DNA from: Pseudomonadota bacterium
GTDB lineage: Bacteria; Pseudomonadota; Alphaproteobacteria; Sphingomonadales; Sphingomonadaceae
NCBI GenBank assembly: GCA_030271595.1
Contig: JARXKO010000031.1
Span: forward strand, 1-11,955
Reading direction: 5' to 3'
Length of the DNA: 11,955 bases
Within the stretch, counting starts at the first letter, position 1, and every line of letters starts with the position of its first letter. Shown here one piece after another: positions 7,716-11,955 of this stretch. The position numbers were made by a program, and so were the translations under genes. The notes under the pieces were generated by a model. The model did not search any database and had not been told where the DNA came from. It worked only from the letters and a program-made list of their open reading frames with translations.

Positions 7716-10553
7716 CTACTTCATCTTCACCGACACTCGGGCGTAGAGATAGCGGCCCGGAATGTCGTAAAGGTTGGGATCGTAATTGGGGATGCCGCAG
7801 GTGGTGCAAACCGGCGGATCCTTGTCGAAGATGTTGTTCACGCCAACCGCGAGACCAAGGTCGTGCATGAAGCCCGGCGACCACCGCAACTGGCCATCGA
7901 CATAGATGCGCGAGGGGATTGCGTGACCATCGCTTTCCTTCATTGACGAGGTGTAGCGCCCGATCAGCGTCGCCCCCACCTGGCCCAGGCTCCAGTCGAG
8001 TGAATCGACCACCTTGAGAGCCGGGAAGCCATTGTACGGGCTGCCGATTTCGGTTCCCTTGCGCTTGACCGTCTGGCTTCCGGTCGCGGTCGGGATGATC
8101 TCGTCATAGCGGCTGAGGAAGCTATGATTGGCGGTCAGCGTGAACTGGCCGACTGGCGCGCGCGGCAATCGCGCCGAGAAATTGACGTCGAAGCCGTTGG
8201 TCCGAATCCCGCCGATGTTCTGCAACACGCCCTGGATCTGGGTGATCTGGCCGGACGCCGTGCGCGGCACCGCGGCGCAGGCGATCGGGTCGCCGACCAC
8301 GTAGCAATTGGCGAGGATGGTCGCGGCATCGACCTGCTGGATCGCCCCGTTGACCGAGATCTGGTAATAATCGAACTCGAGCGAGACGCGCTTTTCGAGG
8401 GCCGAGGGAACCCACACCGCGCCCAGCACAAGACCCTTCGAGGTTTCAGCCTTGAGATCGGGATTGCCCCCGGTCACGACCGAGATTTGCGGATTGTTCT
8501 GCTGATATCCAGCGGGAACGCCGTTCGCCTGGCAATTGGCGAGGACTGCACCGGTCGGATTGGCGCTCGCCGAACAAGGATCGGTGAGCTGGGCATCGAA
8601 GCGGGTCTTGCTGCCGAACAATTCGCCGATCGTCGGTGCCCGGAACCCGGTGCCATAGCTGGCGCGCAGCTTCACGTCGGGAATGCCGGTGAAATTCGCT
8701 CCGACCTTCCACGTCGCCTTGCTGCCCGAGGTCGAATAGTCCGAATAGCGCGCGGCGCCGGTCAGCTCGAGCATTCTGAATAGCGGGGCGTTAAGCTCGC
8801 CGTAGACTTCCTTGACGTTGTAGCCACCCTTGGTCGGGAGCGCCGGAATATCCGAACTGAAGCCCGCCGCAGTGATCGGATCGGGATCGAACCGGCCCTT
8901 GAGATTGCGATATTCAGCGCCCGCCGCGAGGCCGAGATCGCCGCCCGGCAGAGCAAACAGCTTGCCCGAGATATTGGCGCTCGCGCCCCACAATTTCTGC
9001 TCCGAGCTGTCGTGTTCGACATAGGTCACGTAATCGAGCATCGGCTGGGTGATCGACCCCTGGCCGCCGAAGATGTTGAATGGCACGCAGCCCGGGGTGG
9101 CCTGGCAGGTCGCGAGCGGCCCCAAGGCAATCGCCAGCTTCTGAGCATTAACGTTGCCGGTGAAGCGCTGAGTGGCCTTGTTGTTGCCGGCGAAGGCGTT
9201 GACGTCCCAGAACCAGTCCGAGTTCGCCAGCGCCACTTTGCCGTCGAGCGTGGCTGTCCCGTAATAGGTTTTGACCTTCTGGGCGTAGCGCCGCGGACCG
9301 GCTTCCACCAACCGGCGGCCGATGAAGTTATAGGTCGTAGAATCGAGCGTCACGCCAAACGGATTATACGGGTTGGTCGAATCGATGACGATCGTGTCGA
9401 GCAAATTGCCATTGCCGGCGTCGGGACCAACAAACAGTGGCAGCGGAGCCGCCTGGTTCTTGGATTCACGGCGGTTGGCGATCAACTTGACCGTGAAGTG
9501 CGTATCCGGGTTCAATTCCTGCCGGATATTCACAAATCCGCCGTAGCGGGTGAGCGGGGTGAGAAGGTAGTTGTAAGGCGCGAAATTGAAGCGATCGGCC
9601 GTTGTAAACGCCTTGAAATCGCTATTGGGATCGGTTGGATTGGCCGGGTTGAAGATGATCGGACGGCCGATCACGGGCCCGCGCAGAGTCAGATTGTTGC
9701 CAAGGACGATGAACCGGGCAAGCTCGGTCGCCGACGAGCAGCCGCCATCAAGGCAGCTGGTGCCATAAGGCGACGGGAATGCCGAAATCGCGCGGTCGCC
9801 AGCAAACACCGATCCATTTTTGACGAAACTGGCGCCGGCGACGATCTGGGTGGAGCGGTCGCGGCCATTGCCCCAGCTCAGCTGGTAATTCTGGCTGAAG
9901 CCGTCGCCCTGGCCATATTCACCAAGCTGGGCGCTGGCGTCGAACCCTTCCTGCGACTGCTTGGTGATGATGTTGACCACGCCGGCGATGGCATCCGAGC
10001 CGTAGATTGCCGAAGCGCCGTCCTGGAGCACTTCGACGCGCTCGATCATGCTTTCAGGGATGGCGTTGAGATCGACCGAGCCCGGCACGCCCGACGCCGA
10101 GGCGCCGTTGACGAAGCGCAGACCGTCAACCAGCACCAGGGTCCGCTTCGACCCCAGGTGGCGAAGGTCGATTTCAGCTGCGCCGGCGCCGACGCCCGCG
10201 CCATCGGGCGGGTTGCCGTTATTGCCCGACGTATTGAATTTGTTGTTGAGGCCGCCGCCGACGCTGGGCAGGCGCTGAAGCACTTCGCTGACGCTGTTGA
10301 GCCCGGTCTTTTCGATGTCGCTCTTGTCGACGAAGGTGATCGGCGAATTCTGATCGAGCGGATTGTGGCGGATGCGCGACCCGGTGATGACGATGTCGCC
10401 CTCGCGGTCCTTGGCCTCGACCGGCGCCGCCTGGGATGCCTGACCGGTCTGGACTTCCGGCGGCGGCAGGTTGCTTTGGGCCTGGGCCGCCGAAGCGGCA
10501 GAAGCGAGCGCCACAAAAGCCACGCCCGCGCGCAGCGTCACATTCGATCGCAT
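7716..10553 (-). CDS. TonB-dependent outer-membrane receptor
   Basis: A 945-residue outer-membrane transporter that imports a scarce substrate using energy from TonB-ExbB-ExbD. It begins with a Sec signal peptide (hydrophobic stretch, cleavage likely after AQA at 23-25), followed by a low-complexity linker and a TonB-box-like DIVITGSR (53-60). The plug domain follows, with [38 protein letters not shown], each a standard plug signature, given here in part. The remainder is the 22-strand barrel, ending in [13 protein letters not shown] instead of the more common terminal Phe. Ten cysteines of the barrel fall in five close pairs, probably loop disulfides. AGGGGA precedes the ATG by six bases. 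The gene ends at a strong terminator and lies 123 bases behind a glycosyltransferase gene. Substrate is not predictable; siderophores, cobalamin, peptides or glycans are all possible. Confidence 0.95.
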   Translation of the reverse strand: MRSNVTLRAGVAFVALASAASAAQAQSNLPPPEVQTGQASQAAPVEAKDREGDIVITGSRIRHNPLDQNSPITFVDKSDIEKTGLNSVSEVLQRLPSVGGGLNNKFNTSGNNGNPPDGAGVGAGAAEIDLRHLGSKRTLVLVDGLRFVNGASASGVPGSVDLNAIPESMIERVEVLQDGASAIYGSDAIAGVVNIITKQSQEGFDASAQLGEYGQGDGFSQNYQLSWGNGRDRSTQIVAGASFVKNGSVFAGDRAISAFPSPYGTSCLDGGCSSATELARFIVLGNNLTLRGPVIGRPIIFNPANPTDPNSDFKAFTTADRFNFAPYNYLLTPLTRYGGFVNIRQELNPDTHFTVKLIANRRESKNQAAPLPLFVGPDAGNGNLLDTIVIDSTNPYNPFGVTLDSTTYNFIGRRLVEAGPRRYAQKVKTYYGTATLDGKVALANSDWFWDVNAFAGNNKATQRFTGNVNAQKLAIALGPLATCQATPGCVPFNIFGGQGSITQPMLDYVTYVEHDSSEQKLWGASANISGKLFALPGGDLGLAAGAEYRNLKGRFDPDPITAAGFSSDIPALPTKGGYNVKEVYGELNAPLFRMLELTGAARYSDYSTSGSKATWKVGANFTGIPDVKLRASYGTGFRAPTIGELFGSKTRFDAQLTDPCSASANPTGAVLANCQANGVPAGYQQNNPQISVVTGGNPDLKAETSKGLVLGAVWVPSALEKRVSLEFDYYQISVNGAIQQVDAATILANCYVVGDPIACAAVPRTASGQITQIQGVLQNIGGIRTNGFDVNFSARLPRAPVGQFTLTANHSFLSRYDEIIPTATGSQTVKRKGTEIGSPYNGFPALKVVDSLDWSLGQVGATLIGRYTSSMKESDGHAIPSRIYVDGQLRWSPGFMHDLGLAVGVNNIFDKDPPVCTTCGIPNYDPNLYDIPGRYLYARVSVKMK

Positions 10554-10559
10554 AAAGAT

Positions 10560-10565
10560 TCCCCT
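10560..10565 (-). promoter_or_regulatory. Ribosome-binding site of the TonB-dependent receptor
   Basis: On the minus strand AGGGGA lies six bases before the ATG at 10553, confirming the start that also yields a proper signal peptide. A GCCGTC/GACGGC hairpin (10571-10588) sits just upstream of it in the mRNA leader. Confidence 0.65.
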
Positions 10566-10676
10566 AGATTGCCGTCAGCTGCGACGGCGTGCGGGGATAA
10601 ACTAGAGCAGGCGGGTGCGGCGCGGAACGGGAAAGTCACGCACCCGTCACAATTCTCGTCAAGTGATGCAATTAAT

Positions 10677-11630
10677 CTACACTTGGCCCGGCCGGCCGGC
10701 GCTTGGCCCTGGCAGCGCGAGATAGGCCAGGCGGCGGATTTCGCGGCGGCCGCGGGTGACGGTGTCGAGGATCAGGCCGGCGAAAAAGCTCAGCACCGCG
10801 ACGATCGTCATTCCAGTGACGAGGATCGCGGTCGGAACCCGCGGCACCAGGCCGGTGGCGACATAGGTCATGACCAGCGGCACCGCGAGCACCAGCGCCG
10901 CCAGTAGAAGCAGTCCGCCGAGACTTCCGAAATAGAGCAAGGGCCGCTCGATCCGGTACAAGGTGACGATCGTGTTGAGGATCCGCCAGCCATCGCCAAC
11001 GGTCGACAGCTTGGAATGGGACCCTTCGGGGCGCGCGCCGTAAGCGGTTTCGACCTCGCCCACCGGCATCCTGAGCTCGAGCGCGTGAATGCTCATTTCG
11101 GTCTCGATCTCGAACCCCGACGACAGCACCGGGAAGCTCTTGACGAAGCGCCTCGAGAACACGCGGTAACCGGAGAAGATATCGCTGAAACTGCGCCCGA
11201 ACAGCCCCGCCAGCAGGCCGGTAAACAGGCGGTTGCCGAAAACATGGCCGCTGCGATAGGCGTCTTTCTCCTCGTGGCGGCGGGTGCCGACGACCATGTC
11301 GAGCTGATCCCGGAGCAGCAGCTCGACCATCGCCGGAGCAGCCGCGGGATCATAGGTCAGATCGCCATCGGCCATGACGTACAGGTCGGCATCCACATCG
11401 GCGAACATCCGCCGCACGACATGGCCCTTGCCCTGCTGGACCTCGGTCCGGACGATCGCGCCGCTCGCCGCCGCAATTTCGCGGGTGCGGTCGCTGCTGT
11501 TGTTGTCATAGACGAAGACGGTGGCGCCGGGCAGCGCGGCCCGAAACCCCGCGACCGTGGCGGCGATCGCCGCCTCCTCGTTATAACAAGGCAGAAGGAC
11601 GGCGATTGTCGGTTGCTTGCTTGCGGCCAT
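10677..11630 (-). CDS. Family 2 glycosyltransferase, DPM1/GtrB-like, with two C-terminal membrane helices
   Basis: A 317-residue membrane-anchored GT-A transferase, expected to move a sugar from a nucleotide donor to a polyprenyl phosphate at the cytoplasmic face of the inner membrane. The opening VLLPCYNEEAAI (11-22), YDNNSSDRT (41-49) and the metal-binding DGD (88-90, in MADGDLTYD) are GT2 hallmarks. The segment SDIFSGYRVFSRRF (149-162) is typical of the dolichyl-phosphate mannose synthase group. Two hydrophobic helices (about 232-256 and 266-288) follow, as in GtrB and ArnC-like enzymes. An ATG at 11648 is in frame but lies inside an intergenic palindrome with GGGG touching it; the ATG at 11630 has GAGGGG at better spacing, so I prefer it. 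Nearby genes do not reveal the acceptor; a glycolipid or polysaccharide step is likely. Sugar unknown. Confidence 0.92.
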   Translation of the reverse strand: MAASKQPTIAVLLPCYNEEAAIAATVAGFRAALPGATVFVYDNNSSDRTREIAAASGAIVRTEVQQGKGHVVRRMFADVDADLYVMADGDLTYDPAAAPAMVELLLRDQLDMVVGTRRHEEKDAYRSGHVFGNRLFTGLLAGLFGRSFSDIFSGYRVFSRRFVKSFPVLSSGFEIETEMSIHALELRMPVGEVETAYGARPEGSHSKLSTVGDGWRILNTIVTLYRIERPLLYFGSLGGLLLLAALVLAVPLVMTYVATGLVPRVPTAILVTGMTIVAVLSFFAGLILDTVTRGRREIRRLAYLALPGPSAGRPGQV

Positions 11631-11644
11631 CTGCCCCTCGTTAG

Positions 11645-11712
11645 CCATCCCCGCGACAACGGGGACTCAGGTCGTCCGCTATAGCTGGGTTCCCGCTCGG
11701 CCGGGAACGACG
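11645..11712. repeat. REP-like pair of inverted palindromes
   Basis: Two hairpins face each other between the glycosyltransferase and the H1-like gene: CCCCG-CGACAA-CGGGG (11649-11664) and GTTCCCG-CTCGGC-CGGGAAC (11689-11708). Reading outward to inward, each unit follows the same plan, CATCCCCG...CGGGGACTCAG and, on the other strand, CGTTCCCG...CGGGAACCCAG. They are thus two diverged copies of one element in inverted orientation, as in BIME-type repetitive extragenic palindromes; similar units are, from memory, frequent in sphingomonad genomes. They may also help end the H1-like gene's transcript, which stops at 11714. Confidence 0.7.
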
Positions 11713-11713
11713 A

Positions 11714-11955
11714 TTATTTCTTGCCTTTGGGTGCGGGCTTCTTCGCTGCAGGCTTGGCGGGCTTTGGCGCCCCTTTCTTTGCTGCCGGCTTGGCCTCGGC
11801 CTTCTTCGCAGCCGGTTTAGCCGCTTGCGGCTTGGTCGCCGGCTTGGCCTCGACCTTCTTCGCGACCGGTTTCGCCGCTTGCGGCTTGGGCGCCGGCTTT
11901 GCCTCGGCCTTCTTCGCGGCGGGTTTGGGCGCAGCTTTCGCGGCCTTCACACCCT
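11714..11955 (-). CDS. Histone-H1-like Ala/Lys/Pro-rich basic protein, 5' end not certain
   Basis: The visible 78 residues are almost only Ala, Lys and Pro with a few Glu, Gln, Val, Thr and Gly, ending in KKPAPKGKK. Such sequences resemble the C-terminal tail of eukaryotic histone H1 and bacterial H1-like or AlgP-type proteins, which bind DNA loosely and help compact the nucleoid. The segment is built on an 18-residue repeat with the core AKPxAKKxEAKPAxKPQA. A GTG at 11950 could be the start, but the frame is still open at the window edge, so a longer protein, perhaps with a folded N-terminal domain, is equally possible. Low-complexity composition makes the functional call tentative: a basic C-terminal extension on another protein would look the same. 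The coding frame is supported by codon-level conservation of the repeats. Confidence 0.7.
   Translation of the reverse strand, partial: GVKAAKAAPKPAAKKAEAKPAPKPQAAKPVAKKVEAKPATKPQAAKPAAKKAEAKPAAKKGAPKPAKPAAKKPAPKGKK
11768..11929 (-). repeat. Three tandem 54-bp units coding an 18-residue repeat
   Basis: Three consecutive 54-base units encode PKPAAKKAEAKPAPKPQA, AKPVAKKVEAKPATKPQA and AKPAAKKAEAKPAAKKGA. The units differ at single residues (Ala/Val, Pro/Thr/Ala) and at third codon positions, so they arose by duplication and then diverged under protein-level selection. Copy number may vary between strains through slippage. Confidence 0.8.

Noticed and set aside
10634..10662. TTGACG (10657-10662, minus strand) as -35 box of the receptor promoter
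   Set aside because: The -35 match is good, but at 17 bases the -10 would be GTGACT, which is not acceptable, so no promoter is claimed.
9012..10907. Plus-strand open frame of 631 codons opposite the TonB-dependent receptor
   Set aside because: It is antisense to a clearly identified receptor gene and its promoter gap. The translation is Arg/Ala/Asp-rich with no family resemblance, as expected from GC-rich antisense frames.

Overview
The window is GC-rich, densely coded bacterial chromosome and most likely comes from an alphaproteobacterium of the Sphingomonadales. The signs are: a direct-repeat LexA box (GAAC-N7-GAAC) upstream of recA, as used by alphaproteobacteria; ClpP and RecA sequences of the sphingomonad type; a very large TonB-dependent receptor; and short GC-rich intergenic palindromes of a kind common in these genomes. 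The family-level placement is inference from memory, because no search was run.

Layout from left to right. (1) The 3' end of a dicarboxylate/amino-acid:cation symporter (+). (2) A translationally coupled minus-strand pair, a plant-type arginase/agmatinase-family ureohydrolase followed by a Tat-exported M24 Xaa-Pro-type peptidase, whose end overlaps the symporter tail to tail. (3) Divergent from that pair, a Bcr/CflA-type MFS efflux transporter (+). (4) recA (-), with a clear ribosome-binding site that fixes the start and an SOS box upstream. (5) A minus-strand pair overlapping by GTGA: a TauE/SafE-family anion exporter and a D-2-hydroxyacid dehydrogenase. (6) clpP (-), starting at a GTG and preceded by a heat-shock (RpoH-type) promoter candidate. 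(7) A rho-independent terminator ending a 945-residue TonB-dependent receptor (-). (8) A DPM1/GtrB-like family 2 glycosyltransferase (-). (9) A REP-like pair of palindromes. (10) The C-terminal part of an alanine/lysine/proline-rich histone-H1-like protein built on an 18-residue repeat (-), cut by the right window edge.

Functionally this is mostly housekeeping (DNA repair, proteolysis, envelope transport, lipid-linked sugar transfer), with two small operons that look metabolic. The symporter, peptidase and arginase could together handle amino-acid or peptide nitrogen; that is a guess from proximity. Stress regulation is visible twice: LexA at recA and RpoH at clpP.

I see no transposase, integrase, phage gene, CRISPR array, tRNA or rRNA, and no convincing candidate for a new multi-gene system. 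The points most worth a second look are the overlapping SOS half-sites, the clpP heat-shock promoter, the plant-type arginase coupled to an exported peptidase, the paired cysteines of the receptor, and the repeat-built basic protein. No stretch over 300 bases lacks a gene.
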